Below the pieces are notes generated by a model that searched no databases, had not been told where the DNA came from, and saw nothing but the letters and a program-made list of their open reading frames with translations. Positions 10,395 to 23,600 of a stretch of DNA of 64,000 nucleotides are shown here, piece after piece; position 1 is the first letter of the stretch; every line of letters starts with the position of its first letter. A program made the translations under genes and the position numbers. This stretch comes from Kappaphycus alvarezii (taxonomy: Eukaryota; Rhodophyta; Florideophyceae; Gigartinales; Solieriaceae). Where the stretch lies: NCBI GenBank assembly GCA_002205965.3, contig NADL03000037.1:496001-560000 (forward strand). The letters are read 5' to 3'.

Positions 10395-11470
10395 TTACGA
10401 AGATTCTATGTACTCTTGTAATGTCGGAGGAGCAACCTTGAAGTGGGCAATAGTTTGCCCTTCTCTTAGGAAACATATTCTTATGTTATGTAGAGAGACT
10501 GATGGTCGATAGATGAATGTGATGGGTGCTTGTCTCACTTTGAGACAGCGAGCGTAATCGTTCCGAGACCACTACTATCTCGAGTCTCTGTAGTTCCATT
10601 CTACAGCTACTCTTAGAGCACTCATAACTGTGTTAAATAATCTCTGTGCAGCTGTGGATCCTGTTTCATGAAACAAACGTTGCAAATATGGGCGTCAAAT
10701 GTACGCCAGGTCTCCATATGTATATAATTGCCGCCTGTTGATCATTATGCAGTGTTCAAGTGTTTCTTCTAAGTTTCATAGACGCAGCAAAGTTAGATAA
10801 TGACCCCTTCCTTCGACTGGACCGAATGCTGAGTAGATAAGCCCATCGGGTGTAGAAACTGTGGTATATCAGACAATGCATACGTTTATGACCTGAGTAA
10901 CAACTTCTTTGCAAACTTCTATGGCTTTCCGGCCTACTCATTCGTATTTTTATGCAATCAATAAAGCCGACGCAGCTGTCGAGAGGAAAACCAGTGTTTT
11001 TTAGTGATTGTGCGTAGATGCTCGCTCTTTCCTGCATAAGCTGCGGTCGGAATTCTAGTACATGTTGATAGTCACGTGTAAATGTCTCGATTGTTTCCCA
11101 AAAGACTTCACTAAGTCGAGAACTGAACATTCCAAACTCCTCTTCCACATCCACTAGACGTACTGTAATGGATAACCGACGGATAACAATACATTAAGAT
11201 GTTATGTCATCGCAGTAGTACCGATTTCTTTGAGTAAATACTTTTCCAAGGAAAAGATACTTTGACAGGATACCAATGCATCGTTTAGGAAACGATATTT
11301 ACTGAAGCATTCCATGTCGCTGAGAGCGTTTTGATTGAAAAACATTGATGTTATCCTTTTTGTACGGGCTTTGATCTGACGAATTTCGGCATACTTCTTG
11401 CAGACATCCTGCAATGCGATGACTGTGAACTCCTCATCGTAGAGTAAAAGAGAGAGCTGCGCTGATCTTG
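10395..11470 (-). pseudogene. PIF/Harbinger transposase (element A), broken by frameshifts and stops
   Basis: Read from 11.4 kb downward, the DDE_Tnp_4 pattern is clear: SDMECFSKYRFLNDAL at about 11313-11266, then DVEEEFGMFSSRLSEVFWET from 11151, then LDSCVGFIDCIKIRMSRP with the first catalytic Asp intact, and SLQRSCYSGHKRMHCLIYH. After a frameshift near 10860, TPDGLIYSAFGPVEGRGHYL follows, and then INRRQLYTYGDLAYI, STAAQRLFNTVMSALRVAVE (third catalytic Glu region) and APPTLQEYIESS before a TAA at 10395-10397. At least two frameshifts (near 11190 and 10860) and stops, including near 10690 and 10580, kill it. It is convergent with the accessory gene. Confidence 0.85.
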
Positions 11471-11474
11471 CTGC

Positions 11475-12630
11475 CAGGTTTTCCTTCTGTTTCTGCTTTC
11501 CGATCTGGTAGTCTCAGAAGGGCATGGTCAGTAAAGATGAACAGACGGGAAAGGACTGATTTTACGAGAGCTAAATGGGCTACTGTGGGACTGCAATTCT
11601 TTACCTGGGCCGTGCCTTATACTCATGGCGCGTACGAAATTATTATTGCGTAAATAAATCATTTTTCTTTATTTGGTATCTTAATGGTGTTGGTTGGTAC
11701 GAAGTTGGCACACCATTTTCGTATTGCGTATATTCTCCATTGTTTGTAGACAAGGTATTGCAGTAAGAAGGTATTGAAATTTTTGTATGCATTACATTCA
11801 ACGTCCATCTCTTCTCGAATGACTACACCCAACCTTCTCTTCATCTCGCTCGGCGCACGCGCACGGCATAGGCGTCGGACATTCATCCGGCTCTTCCCTT
11901 TGGAGATTGCCCGTCACGACTGCGAAGCTCTCGCCGCAACGTTCTTGTCGATGGCCACATCGAGTGAATTGCCTCTCCGCGCCCCCAGCACACGTGATAC
12001 GAACTGGGAAAGTTGTATAAGGATGGCTGTACTACTCGAACAAGGTTTGAGAAGTACGCCGCGCTTAAATCGACCGTCACTTTGACGGACTGCGACGGGT
12101 TATGGTCTTCAGAGACTTTTGGGCTGGTCGTCAAGCTCGCTTGTCCGAAGTTCTCGCTGTTGTCTTTTCCATCTCTCTCTGTAAGCCTACGTGCTTACAG
12201 CGGGAGTTTCTTGAGCCTCCTGAGTCCTTGGTTCAAGTGGCGGAGTTTTCTTCCGGTCTCTTTCTCGCTTGAGTGGGCAATTGGTTCAGCCATTGCCTGG
12301 AGTCTTCCTTCTAGCAGAACTAGAGATCCTTTGTAGTGCGGACTTGTCTACAAATAATAAAGCGTCATTCTACTTATTTGTTGTAAATTTGCAGGGAATT
12401 ATTCGTTTATTAGAGAATGGGTGCATTCAGAAATTGTCTAGATTTCTAAACTAAAAGAAACGCACAATAATATGGCTCAAAATCTCAGCTTTCATTTCAA
12501 GATATAAACATAATAATTTCCCACGAGCGTTACTGAAGATACCTAAGGATGTTGTTCCTTCAGCCCTTCTCAAGAAGCCGACCCGCAACGAACGTAAGCA
12601 TGTTCCACCCAGCCTCTCATCTGCGACAAC
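11475..12630. other. No recognised gene; GC-rich repeat-like part at 11.8-12.3 kb
   Basis: Several overlapping short open frames without known domains. The part at 12115-12200 looks weakly like 16665-16760 (shared gctggtcgt, a cttgtc-rich block, and gcttacag-gg), hinting at one old repeat family. The rest may include the terminal parts of Harbinger elements A and B. Confidence 0.4.
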
Positions 12631-12638
12631 ATGTTCTG

Positions 12639-13765
12639 ATGGCAACTATCTCTGCCGCATTTGTCGTCGTTCTTACAGCAGTAAGGCGTTGAATTATAAA
12701 AGAAAGAAGCTGCAAAATCATCGCCAAGGAAAACTGCGATTTCTTAGGCGATCAATAATTCGCCCAATCAGAACAAGCTTGTCGACATCATGGCAACATT
12801 ACTCAACGTAGGATCGGATAGCTGCTTTCTGGCATCTCTGAATTTCCCTAGAAGACTTTTACTGGAATGCATCCTTCCTCTTTTTGAATATGAACAGTCA
12901 AGACTAAATTTTGAAAGCATCTTTCTCACAAGGCCAAAAGCAAGGGGCTGAAGGCTGACCGTCCAGTCTGTAGACTTATTGGGAGTTGTTCTATGGTACC
13001 TCAAGACAGCCGGGAATCGGTACACATTATGCCCAATATTTGGCTTAGTTCCAACAAGTGTCAATGATTGGCCTGTTGCGAGTAGTTAAAAGAAGGAACC
13101 GCACCGAGTTTGAAGTCAAATGGCCAATTGAAGAGCAAAAGAAGCTTCATGCGGCAACTTGCTACGTAAAAGGGAGCATGAACACCTTTTAAAAGGGGTT
13201 CTTGCTGTTTCAGATGGAGGATTCTTCCCATGCGCAGACTATACAGACCCGGATACTCAGAATGCTTACTTTGAAGGCTACCCACAAAATTTTTAGGTTA
13301 CTAACTTGTTTGTCTGGAATTTTATGGATGATATAATTAATTCCGCCATTAACTATCCTGATAGTTTGCATGACAACATACTGGGGTACGCGTCCGGAAA
13401 ATTATTCCCAAAGCTTTCAGATAACATAACACCTCCAGGATATGCTATCCTAGGTGAAAGTGCGTTTGTTAATGACAACAGGACTGTTAGTGGGAAGATC
13501 TTTAGGGGACGGAAGGCTAACGGAAAAAAGATTATTCCTGAATTCTACGAATTTTCTGCAAAAGACCAGGTGTTGCAGAAAGTAATACCTAGTGAAAGGC
13601 AGTCTGCCGAATGGGGGGTTATTATATCAAGGGGGTCTTTCAAAGACTAAAACGGCCATTATCGGCTGATGCAAGGAAAAGAGAACTACTTGTTAAAATT
13701 TGCATTCACTAATTAACTTCAGGACGGGGTTTGTCGGCATGAATCAAATAAAAAGTAAATATTGA
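12639..13765 (+). pseudogene. PIF/Harbinger transposase (element B), frameshifted
   Basis: Segments appear in order across frames: NVGSDSCFLASLNFPRRLLL (12.8 kb), TAGNRYTLCPIFGLVPTS (13.0 kb), AVSDGGFFPCADYTDPDTQN with first catalytic Asp (13.2 kb), VWNFMDDIINSAINYPDSLH followed by DN (second Asp), YAILGESAFVND, and VIPSERQSAEWGV with the third acidic residue (13.6 kb). The end near 13765 is weakly preserved. The frame at 13306-13650 is open for 114 codons. The usual LGDSAF is LGESAF. A TGA near 12690 sits where a Trp is likely, and a TAG near 13300 breaks the middle. This family differs from elements A and C (DGG-CADYTDP type). Its partner gene lies convergent at 14620-13860. Confidence 0.83.
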
Positions 13766-13859
13766 GACACCGAGTTGACATGAACAGATTGGATTCGTTC
13801 CTTTCTAGAAGAAGAGGAAAGGATTTCTAGTTTATTGTTAAGTACTACTCATCCTAAAA

Positions 13860-14625
13860 CTAGTTTGCATTTGAGCCTTTTGTATTCTGAAATAGCAATG
13901 AAATCATTCTTTTGAGCTCCGCCAGGTCATTTTTGATCTCTTTCGTTTCCGATTTTACTTCCTCTTTAATGATTTTCTTTATTTGTTCTTCTGTGAGTCC
14001 CTCCCGTAGCGAAGACTGTGAAGCCATCACTTTAGATATTTCCCCAACGCTTTGTGTCAACGTACTATCGTGGCACAAAAGCTTGTCATCATTGCTTTGG
14101 CCAGCAGAAACACCTGTCCGACCAGCCCTACGTTTTCTATGCCTTTCTCTAAGCCCTCTTATTGGCGTTCGCTTACCGAGGGCCACTGTTGAATGAGACT
14201 TGGCCTTACGATTTACAGTGTTGCCATCAGCACAAGCTTTCCTTGTCTCTTCCGTGTCTCCTCTTTCATCTTCCGATCTTGCAGCACTATCCGGCGAATA
14301 TCCTCTTGTACAAGCACTCAATTTCTGTAATATATCGCGCGCAATTGTTCTTGCCCGCCGGAAGTCGTCAGGGCATCTGGGTTTGCCAGTTGGTTTCTTG
14401 ACGTTCACTAGTTTATCAAACTTAGCCTTCAACGAATCCATGTTTCTAAGCGGCCTCAGCCCATTCCTGAAACTCTGTTGCCACTGGTCCCCACTAATTG
14501 CTCTCAAACGGCTCAATTTCCTCAACGGCATCCAGTAAAGCATCAATGTCGTGCTGACCGCAATTCGGTGCCCCAGCCTTCCCTCCTTTTCTGTGCTTCA
14601 AGGGGGGAGATTACACATTATTTAT
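13860..14625 (-). pseudogene. Harbinger-associated Myb/SANT-like accessory protein (element B)
   Basis: The N-terminal SANT-like domain starts near 14610 (KHRKGGKAGAPN, then QHDIDALLDAVEEIEPFESN), followed by a TAG where Gln is expected and then WGPVATEFQ. After a frameshift near 14465 the frame stays open to 13860 with LRPLRNMDSLKAKFDKL, then VKKPTGKPRCPDDFRRARTI. A basic middle region (KRTPIRGLRERHRKRRAGR) may be a nuclear signal, and the tail (EEQIKKIIKEEVKSETKEI) is a coiled coil. Domain order equals that of accessory proteins which work with Harbinger transposases. It ends about 95 bases from the end of the element B transposase, tail to tail. One nonsense codon and one frameshift make it non-functional. 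Confidence 0.82.
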
Positions 14626-15230
14626 AACAGAAGCTCCGGAGGGCTGTGAAGTTCTTGCCAGATCTGACCTCTGTGCTCGGCTTACCACAGCAGGATCAGT
14701 CTCGGAACGTCGTACGTTATTGCGTGGACGTTGAGAAAGCGCCGAAATTGTTCTTTTGCTGGGAGGGAGAGAGCCCGAGGCGGCAAAGTGACGTATTCGT
14801 CGGACAACGGAAGGATGTACAGTAGAATTGTGATGGAGAGATGGTGATTGGGATGGGATTAAAGGCTCGGTGAGGCGTGGAAATAAGGGTGGAAGTGATG
14901 GAATATTGGAAGTGGGGATCTCTTCTATGCCACTATTGGCAGGGTCGTCGGCATTCAGAGCTTAAACCTCTCGAAGGTTTTGTATTTTTAGCCATGGCCA
15001 TTGCACACGATCCATATCGATTCGTCTTTCGGAGGTTGTTCATGTGTAGCGGAAGAAAGAGTCAAATAGGGATATCATGGTAAAGGTTGAATGTAGATGA
15101 GAATAAGTGCTCTCCTCCGGCATGAAAATAGCCGTCGGTCAGAAATACTCTAGTACCAAAGGTTTGGGTACAAGGGTATGAGCTCATACTCCCATAAGTC
15201 GTAGAAGATCACTCATTAGTTCCTCGCAGA
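14626..15230. other. Spacer between Harbinger relics
   Basis: No recognised domain. The part 14626-14880 should contain the 5' leader and end of element B; I could not find matching inverted repeats. A frame at 14877-15083 has no similarity that I know. Confidence 0.35.
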
Positions 15231-15905
15231 CTAGAAATACGGAACGTATTTATTTTCTGGGCAATAAGTAAGGTTTATTTTTCGCCCAGAATAGCATGCC
15301 AGTTGGTTGGAGCCGTCTCCATCTGGCCGACAGATCTTTATCTTTTTGCAGCCAATGAATCCAAGACAACTGTCGAGCGGTGCACCAGATTCCTGGATAG
15401 CCTTAGCGTAAATCTCGGCTCTAGACTGCAGTAGTCCCTGTTGTAAAGTAGTAACCAAATGTCCCTTAGACAGCCAAAAGTGCTGAAGAAGAATCCCCCA
15501 GAATTTTTCGCTTAAATGAGAGTAGAGGACACATAAGATGGGTTCTAGTTCGTACCACATGTACGCAGAAGACAGGCGACGTAGTACAATACAAAAGGAC
15601 GTGAGAAGGTCACATGTCTCGCTTAATTTAAAGCTCTGTAGTGACTGCTCTTTAGAGTAAGCATTTAAATTGAATGTTACACCCTGAATATGAAGTGCCC
15701 CAGTAGTTATGCTTGCGACGTCAATACGTTCCTTTCTCATTTGCCGCCACGCTTGAACTAATAAATCGTCCGAGGCATCAGCGTGTAGTGCCAAAAGAAG
15801 CGGTCGTGGGGGGCGATCGCACCTAGTCAACGCGGTAGTCGGCTTGTGGAACCATAATAGTCCGACGCCGAGAACATTCTGAGGGGTGATCTTGTAGTAC
15901 TGCAA
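15231..15905 (-). pseudogene. Truncated PIF/Harbinger transposase, first catalytic Asp lost
   Basis: An open frame of 224 codons. Its second half matches the N-terminal half of element A's transposase: CDLLTSFCIVLRRLSSAYMW, HLSEKFWGILLQHFWLSKGH, SRAEIYAKAIQESGAPLDS and LGFIGCKKIKICRPDGDG, then ACYSGRKI. In relatives the motif is GFIDCTKI; the catalytic Asp is Gly here, which one A-to-G change explains. After the CYSG motif the similarity ends, so the catalytic C-terminal half is missing (deletion or frameshift). The first 90 residues are not recognised and may be from another frame. No start codon can be chosen. It is a separate, third Harbinger copy in this cluster. Confidence 0.78.
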
Positions 15906-17250
15906 GTTCTCGGCGAGGTATCACTCATAATTTGCGATGAAATTCGCAAGCGTAAACATACATTGCGATGTTTGGCGATGTTTTGCGCCCCGAATTTTTT
16001 GTTGCCACATGGCAACGTGGAAGCTAATTTTCTACGAGATTTTTTACAGCGTAAGCTTTCTACTAAGGAGTTATGTACCTTTTCATTGCCTTGATTGTGA
16101 CAGTTGGCCCACTTGTAGTAAAAAAGATCTGGATATTGAAAGCTGAACCCAGCCATCGTCGGTTACCATCGAGTCAGGCCATGACATATGTGGCTTTCAA
16201 AATCAAGAGTACCAAATGAAAATTGTAAGATACGAAATTTATCTGCATTTCTTTAATACTTTCAACTTTCATTGAATTTTTATGATTTACAGATCTTTTC
16301 ATTATGATTGTACTGTATTTTAGAGTGGTCACTTCACTAGTCATGTCCGAAACTCCCCCCCGCTTAAAAACTTTCTCTTCCCTCCTAGACTGCCCTTCTC
16401 AAACTTTTATTCTGCCACGCTCGGCGCCTGCGCCCTATTAGGCGCGAGCGCTGGGCACTTGTGTCCTCGCGCGTCTTCCGGGTCACGCACTTACGTCTAC
16501 GGGGCTCTAGGTACATCGGCTACGGATATGACCTTCTCAAGTGGCTGTTTCTCCCACGCCAAGAAGGCTCTCACCCTCGACCAAGTACCGCAACGCTCAG
16601 TGCACCCTGCCGCACTCAACCCTAGCGGTATTCGCGCCAGCTTGCGAGGGTTCCTGAGCCAAACGGTCCTGCTGGTCGTACTCAAGGCCGTTCTTTTTGA
16701 GCACTTGTCTTCGTCGCCGTCGCTTTCTGTAGGTATCACGCTTACAGTGGAAGTATTTAAAGCTATAACACCCATGAATCTTCACAGTTGTGACTGCTGA
16801 TTTTTTCTTCCCCCCCTTTTGACCAGCATTGCAATACTGGCACAACGCGCAAGACTTCGATTTGCTGCTCTTCACTTGGCCATCTGCCCTAGGCCTCATG
16901 TGAACGCAAGTAAGCCCAAAGTCAACAATTCGTGTCTACCCTACCCCTCATGCCCGTCACCATATGGTGACGAGCAGCCCCTATCTTCCCTGGAAGCATC
17001 TCTTATCACAAATAACCACAAAGGCGCCTATGGGCAGACGTCAAATGGGCGCGCGGGTGAGGTTATTACGAGGACGAAGATGGCCACCGGCCTGCCCCTA
17101 ACGGGGCCGCACGGAACTATGCACCTCTGGGTGTATTTGACATGGATGGATTGGTCTGATTTCAACTCTGAAGACGGCGACGGCGTCAATGACACAGCTA
17201 ACCAAGCAGAGGAGGTGGACCTTGCCGAGGCGATGGTTCAGTAAGTAGCG
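15906..17250. other. Unassigned GC-rich stretch with a Pro/Ser and acidic open frame
   Basis: Frames at 16459-16800 and 16819-17244 (plus) are open for 113 and 141 codons. The second ends in an acidic tail (DFNSEDGDGVNDTANQAEE). Neither matches a family I know. The composition is unlike the AT-rich DNA that begins at 17.3 kb, so this is the edge of the GC-richer block. They may be remains of transposon accessory genes. Confidence 0.3.
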
Positions 17251-18590
17251 ATGGTGCGCGGCTGTCTGTCACACATGTTAACTCATGCTTACGACGTAGT
17301 CGCTATCTGGATAACTCCGGAACTTAGCCGTACGTATCTTCCAAATGTAAACGAACCCTTTTAGAGTAGAAAAATACCATAATATTGAAGCACTTATGGC
17401 AATATTTCTGATCGTTTCCGCATTTTAACGTGATTTTAAGAGCATCCTTGTTTCAGAAAGTTCTTGACGGGCTTTCAGAACGATTTCAAATTTGTCAAAA
17501 TGACAGTAATACAATTAGAGGCCTTCTGCTCCACTTCCAAAGAAGCTTTGGCGGATATCGTTTATGTTATGTAGTACCTGTAAAATGTTCACTTCTAAAA
17601 TTGTTTTGCGCGTTAACTAGTTCACAGACAGAAATTCATTCAATGGAGTAAAGATTGACCATATTTTTGGTAAAATTTCATCACTGATTTCCTAAATTCT
17701 TAAACTGGTGATCATTCTCCTTGAAATTGTTTTTTCGAGTTAATACACAACTACCTTTTTAATTTCAAAGGAAAGATTTCCGAGATCTGAAGGAAATCCA
17801 GCTTTCAATGAAGCCTTTTTGAAACTGAACATTCAAAACTGAGCACTGATGTCATCCGAATCAACTCACCGTAATTGTTTGCAGTCTGCACTATTATTCA
17901 CAGTACTTTGAAGTAAGATGGAAAATAGTATAAATATATGCCAGGTTCAGTTTCTTACCATAAAGGTATGGACCTATACTCTGTTGCGAAAAAATCAATA
18001 TGATCGTTGTAGACTCCTTGATGTTAATAAAAAGACCCTAACTGTTACTGATGAAGCCATGAAAACTCTCATGCTGCAGAATTGGCAGCTGCAAAAGATA
18101 CAAGCCCATTGCTTTAATTAATTGTATATGCCAATAAGGTAACTTCAGAACTAATTAAAAAGATTTTATAGGTGTCCAAGGAGCATAAGAAATAAGAAAT
18201 AAGTCAAGGAGCATAAAATATAAGAAAAAGTTCGTAGGTTTTGTCACATTAGATTCATCCAAGATGAATTTTTGCGTTTTCAGTATCGAAAATCAAGTAT
18301 ATGTGCGATAACGGCGAAGACACTCCTAAGGGTGCATGATAATCTGCTTTTTACGCAAATACAAAACCATATAAATCTCTACCCTAGTCCTGACCCCGAC
18401 TTACATGCCGGAATACAGTATTTACACGCTGAAAGAGATGAGCAACCGATCGCTTTTATGGTTGCTATTAAGATATTTTGATTCAATATTCACACCAGCG
18501 GTCATCACGAAATACTCTCTTGCATTCACTCCCTTTTTGAAGTTGAAGACCTCGGAGATGTTTCAAATTCTTTGATGAGCTCTCATCAGC
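17251..18590. other. AT-rich stretch without recognised gene
   Basis: Base composition changes sharply to AT-rich here. Frames are short and without domains. No repeat array is visible. Confidence 0.5.
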
Positions 18591-18599
18591 TATATAACT

Positions 18600-20650
18600 C
18601 TGCAATAGGTAACCATATCGCATCTTTAATTGTATCCCTTTCAAACTGCATCAAGTAGTAAACTCTCTGTTTCCCACGTTTGTTGTTAATAATAGTAATT
18701 TATTCTTGCCAAAAATTTCCTACTGCATCGATAAAATCGATGGAGAGGATTCATCGTGTTTAGAACGAGTGAAAATTTTCAAATTAGATACATGAAACAC
18801 GTAATGTGCTTTTTGCATGGAGGCAGGTAGTTCGATATGATAGACATCTCGCCCTATTACCTCAGTGACTTTAAAAGGCCTCATAAAATTCGGTTGAGAG
18901 TACTGTTGGTGAGTCTGAAAGCGTTGCTACAGTAATGCCTTCGAATTCCAAAATTACCGAATCATTCCCCTTGAATTTGATGTCCGCAGGACCTTTGTTG
19001 GCATAAAACGCTTGGTCTATCTCAGCTGCAGAGAGAATGTCTCGGACATGTTGCCGAAATGCTATACATCCTTCAATTTCAATCTTTGCTGGTTGAAGCT
19101 GTAAAGAGCACGTATTAAACTCTCTTGAAAGTTATAAATTGCAGTGTACGACTCAAATGAATCCTGAATGTTGTCAGACCCGTGCCCTTATTTCTGGAAA
19201 ATTTGTATGCGTATTTAAGCTCGTTTAGTATAAATTAACTGTTGGTAATTTCCTTCTGAATGCAATTAAGAAGAATTTGTTTAAAGAAGCGAATCGTGTG
19301 TTCTCGAATTGTCCATCTGTTTGTGGGTGGTCCTTCGTTGATATGTCATATTTAGGCTGAAATTCAACAATTCAGTGAATCCACGAAAACGATCCAAAAG
19401 TATTTTAACCGGCACCAGATGCTTCGATAATACATAATCTACAACCAATTTAACCAATCCATGTGCCATGATTGACTTATCTGCAGGGACAAGAATAGCA
19501 CGTTTTGAAATATTTTCAACAATAACCAGAACATAATTATTGCCACGTCATGAGAGAGGAAACTGAGAAACGAAATCAGCTGTGATAACTTCCCAACATC
19601 TTTAACGGATGTAATGTGATTGCAGTTGTCAACTGGTGTGTTTATCCTTGTTAATCTGACAGCCCGAAAACGACTCGATATTTATTTCAATGTCTCTGTA
19701 AATTACCCTCCAGTAGTAATACGTTGAGTAGGCATAGAGAGTTTTCTCTTTTGCAAAATGCGCTGGTTGATGCACTGTTTCCATGGCTTTTGCTGTCACT
19801 TCTTCGTCATTTCGGATATTAAAATGCTTACTATTATTATCAAGTCTGGATAATAGTTCTGTTTTGTATACGTATTTGCGAAAATGAAGCTCTTTCTTCC
19901 AGTCTGAAGGCAGATTTTGTCTCTGAATATTTAAAAATACTTGCAGTTTATTTGATTTTGGCACATGCGCTTTGTATTTCCCTCGAGAGAGAACTCTCCT
20001 CTAGCAGCAACTACTGAGCTCATCTGCTGCTTTATTGTTTGAGTCAGAGATGTGCTACACTCTAAAGCCAAAAATTTATAATTCGTCGAGCCACCGCATT
20101 TTTCATCCAGCTAGCTTTGTAGCTGTTTGAAGGTGCCCAGTTTGTTCATGAGCTATCTTCAGAATAAAATTAAGATATTTCCTGTATAGTGACCGTTCTC
20201 CCAAATCTATCGTTTCTGCAAGTAACTCTTGATCTCTGGTATCCCACCATGTCTCTGCATCGGATAGACGATCCATTAAGAACTCAAGATCTTGTTCTAA
20301 TGTTGCACCAACAGCATAGTTGGAAGCGTCGCTTGTTACGATAAACAATTAACTATAGTTAGAATGTCGCAATACTAAGACAACTATGGAAGCCTCTTTG
20401 AGTACACTAAATATTTCCTCCTGATTTTTGATATAAAACAAGTGATCTTTTCTGACTAGATCACATACTGTCTGTACAATTGGGTCCTTGATCATAATAA
20501 AACTTCTATAGAAGTTATCCAGCTTAAAGAATCGGTGTATTTATATGTATTTGATTGATTTCGGAGTAATCCACCCTGCTATCTGTAGCTCTTAATAAAC
20601 GACATTGAGTTGTAAAGACCTCCACATTCACCTTTTACCCAATGTAATCA
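18600..20650 (-). mobile_element. Ty3/Gypsy LTR retrotransposon relic (RNase H, integrase, C-terminal module)
   Basis: On the minus strand the pol order is preserved. RNase H at 20348-20103 has VTSDASNYAVGATLEQD and TRDQELLAETIDLGERSLYR, preceded near 20430 by IKNQEEIFSVLKEASIV. The integrase zinc-finger region follows at 19770-19640 (HFAKEKTLYAYSTYYYWRVI, then CQINKDKHTS). The integrase core end is at 19420-19300 (LSKHLVPVKILLDRFRGFTE, LNMTYQRRTTHKQMDNSR). The post-integrase strand module is at 18890-18760 (NFMRPFKVTEVIGRDVYHIE, LPASMQKAHYVFHVSNLK). Many stops and frame changes are present. LTRs were not identified. The element sits wholly in AT-rich DNA, and its own sequence is now AT-rich as well. 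Confidence 0.87.
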
Positions 20651-23600
20651 ACTTAGTTAGCCCTGTTTCTGAATTGCAGAAGATTGAGGGAGAGTAACCA
20701 GAAATCACTTCGGCATCTATAAATATGCTTTTTTCTAGAGATTACTTATGCCTTTGCAAGTAAAATGATTTGGCGATTCGTTCTTTATCTCCCTTTTACT
20801 TCTGAATAAATGAAAAACATTTCGAAACACCGTTACAATTTAGCCCTTAAACAGCAGAAAGTCGTATTTCATGCAACTTTGACTAATTGAAGTACTTGTT
20901 ATATGCCATAATGCTTATTTAACTGCCAGTATAGTATAATTACAATAAAAATTAGTCTCTCAAGGAGTTAATTTCCAGAACGTGAATAATTAATACTACA
21001 AATTTTATCACTATCGCTACGATAAATGATACTTACTGGGTTAATGTTTTATCATATGACTTCATGGTAGGCACCAAATTTAGCATACAAATATACGAGA
21101 AAATTTTGCTCAGAAATAGGGTATACTTGCAAAGTTTTGAACCTAGGGATAAAATAGAGGAGTAAACATATTTAGACTGCATTTCATGTCTCTATTTATA
21201 TATATAAATGAATGTTTTTTATGTAGTCTCTGTCGTAGCTGTTTAAAAAGACGAGCTGATCCGATTTGCGTGAAATATCTTCTAAATCAATATGCACTAT
21301 GTACGTCCTCTGTCATTATCTCCACTGTAACTATTTCCTCCGGGAACAGCCCTGCAGTTCCAATGTATTTGATGTAAGTCAAGTCACTTCAGACTGTAGA
21401 AAATATTTTTTCGGGGAAACTATTCAATCTATCACTAATTAAATTTGTCAGATTACTGTTATGAAATCATTTTTTATATATTTTGCTCAATAATAAATTA
21501 ATATAGCGAATAGATGAAAGTTTTACAGATTTATTCGGTAGAACATAAACTTAATTATCCTCCTGAAAACGATCGTTCTTTTTTGAAAGCTAAACGATAT
21601 ATCAATTTCAGCCTTAGCGGAAATTATTTATCGTTGACCAGATTCATCACGCATGCCTTTTTCCAACAAAAAATGATACAGAAATTGTTTGCTTATTTTT
21701 CACAATAAATATGGAGGGTTTTAACTCAACATGTATCATTTGCAAATTGCATGATCCAATCGTACAAAAATTAAAAATATACCATGTTCATACATATTTA
21801 GACTAGTTCCGCAGCAAAAAATACCTTAATAACGCCTTATTTCAGGTTTATTTGGGTATTGAGTCATCGATTCAACATGAAAGTACAGAAATATGTTTTT
21901 GCGTAAAATTAAGTCATGAAGCGGGTACAAATAGTTATGTCGAACTTGACGAAAAATGTTTGCTTGGCAAATTTTGGAGGAATGAAAAGAAGAGAGATAA
22001 AACCCAATTGCGTCACTTACTAGAAACTTGCTTCCATAAATTTTTGCTTAACATGCAGCTACACCAAATATTTGAGCTAAATTATAGATTAGTATGATTT
22101 TTAAGAATTCTATGTACTACTTTGAAGTTGAAGTACCTCCAAGTTAATATCAATAGTTGGAGAATTCGATAGATGGTCACCACATCAAAAAAAAAAGTAC
22201 CGACCTGCTTTTAGAATTTATAAAAGAATACGTGTCTAGAAAGGAAACCAAAAGGCATAGTATCAAAGATGAATGATGAGGAAAAGAGGCAGCGATATTC
22301 ACGAAATCATGAAGGTAAATAGTTTCGACTAAATAATAGCACAAAATTTAAAGTACACCAAGTATTTTTACCTTAGTCGGTTATTTCGGTTAAGTCCAAA
22401 AGTTTGGTAACTTTTAATTTTTAAACCATTTAATAGGTCCATAAATAGTAAAAAATGGATTCAATATCATAGTGGAGTGGTTTTAGTTGACTTAAACTAC
22501 AAACGTTGAGATTTACGTAAATATTGGACCCACAATGAGTCTGATTTCGTTATGATTACATAAGATCATAAATTATCCGATAGTTAGCTGAAGAGATCAT
22601 AAATTTAGAATATTAGATTATGTAACAGTGATTTTCAATGTTTTATTTGTGGACATAAAGTTGATACATACAATATTATACTTGTTTTCGTTGATCGAGG
22701 TGCACTTTTGCTCCGATTGTCTCATTGGATTACATGTAGAAGGGAATGTTTCTTCTCCATGTATGCGGAATAGTGAATGGAACAGTATCTAAGAAACTCA
22801 ATTTTACCTTTTGAAAAATATGGAAAAGTAAGTTTGGCTATATCTCAAATAATTCAATTCCCTATTTTGACCCAAATTGACAGAAGGATGAGTTTCTGGG
22901 TATTTGAAATATTTCTATGTCAAATCAAAACTAACTGCTATACTTTTGCGGACTTATTTTGACACTTTTGCTGATCACCTGGCTAAGTTTTCGATCATGG
23001 TCTCTCCTTGTGCCAAAGTTGAGGCAGGCTGCCTATTTGAACTCAAGTTTTGTTTATTTAATGCAAAACTTATCAAGTTTATTTATTGATTTCGGGACAG
23101 ATTCGGTTACTTATTCAGGTATAAGTTTTCAACAAATGATCCAATTTAATGCTGATTTCAGCAAAGCAGTATTTATAATTCTTCCGGAAACTGCTACTAG
23201 CCGCCGTAGTTTACACAAACGTGAAGCCCGAGGTAATATATTGATTTGCATTTTTTTCTCTACTTTTAGGAACTTAAAAAGATTTTTCTTGTTTCTGTCC
23301 ACACTCTTTCTAATCAAATAAATAAAAATATTCCATCTGACTTCGATAACCACATATTTCCTTTTTCAAACCCGCATTCTTGGAATACGTCTGTCATAAA
23401 TCCTTTGGTGCATTGTAGTAATGAAATATTTGTTAACGAAATTTCATTTTAACTGAACGGGAAGTAGTAACCTGTTCCATCTATCTCCAAAGGTATGTCA
23501 ATATCAGTTTGAAGTAATAATAAACGTATGTAATAACAGGCTACATAAAAAACAACTCATGAATCTGTGTAGAGCTCGAAAATTGAGTGTCTAAAGCTGA

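Noticed and set aside
12115-16760. Similarity between 12115-12200 and 16665-16760
   Set aside because: Only short blocks match by eye, and flanks do not align; kept as a weak note but not called as a repeat.
22959-23321. 120-codon open frame in AT-rich DNA
   Set aside because: Hydrophobic, low-information translation from AT-rich DNA with overlapping frames and no known domain; most likely chance.
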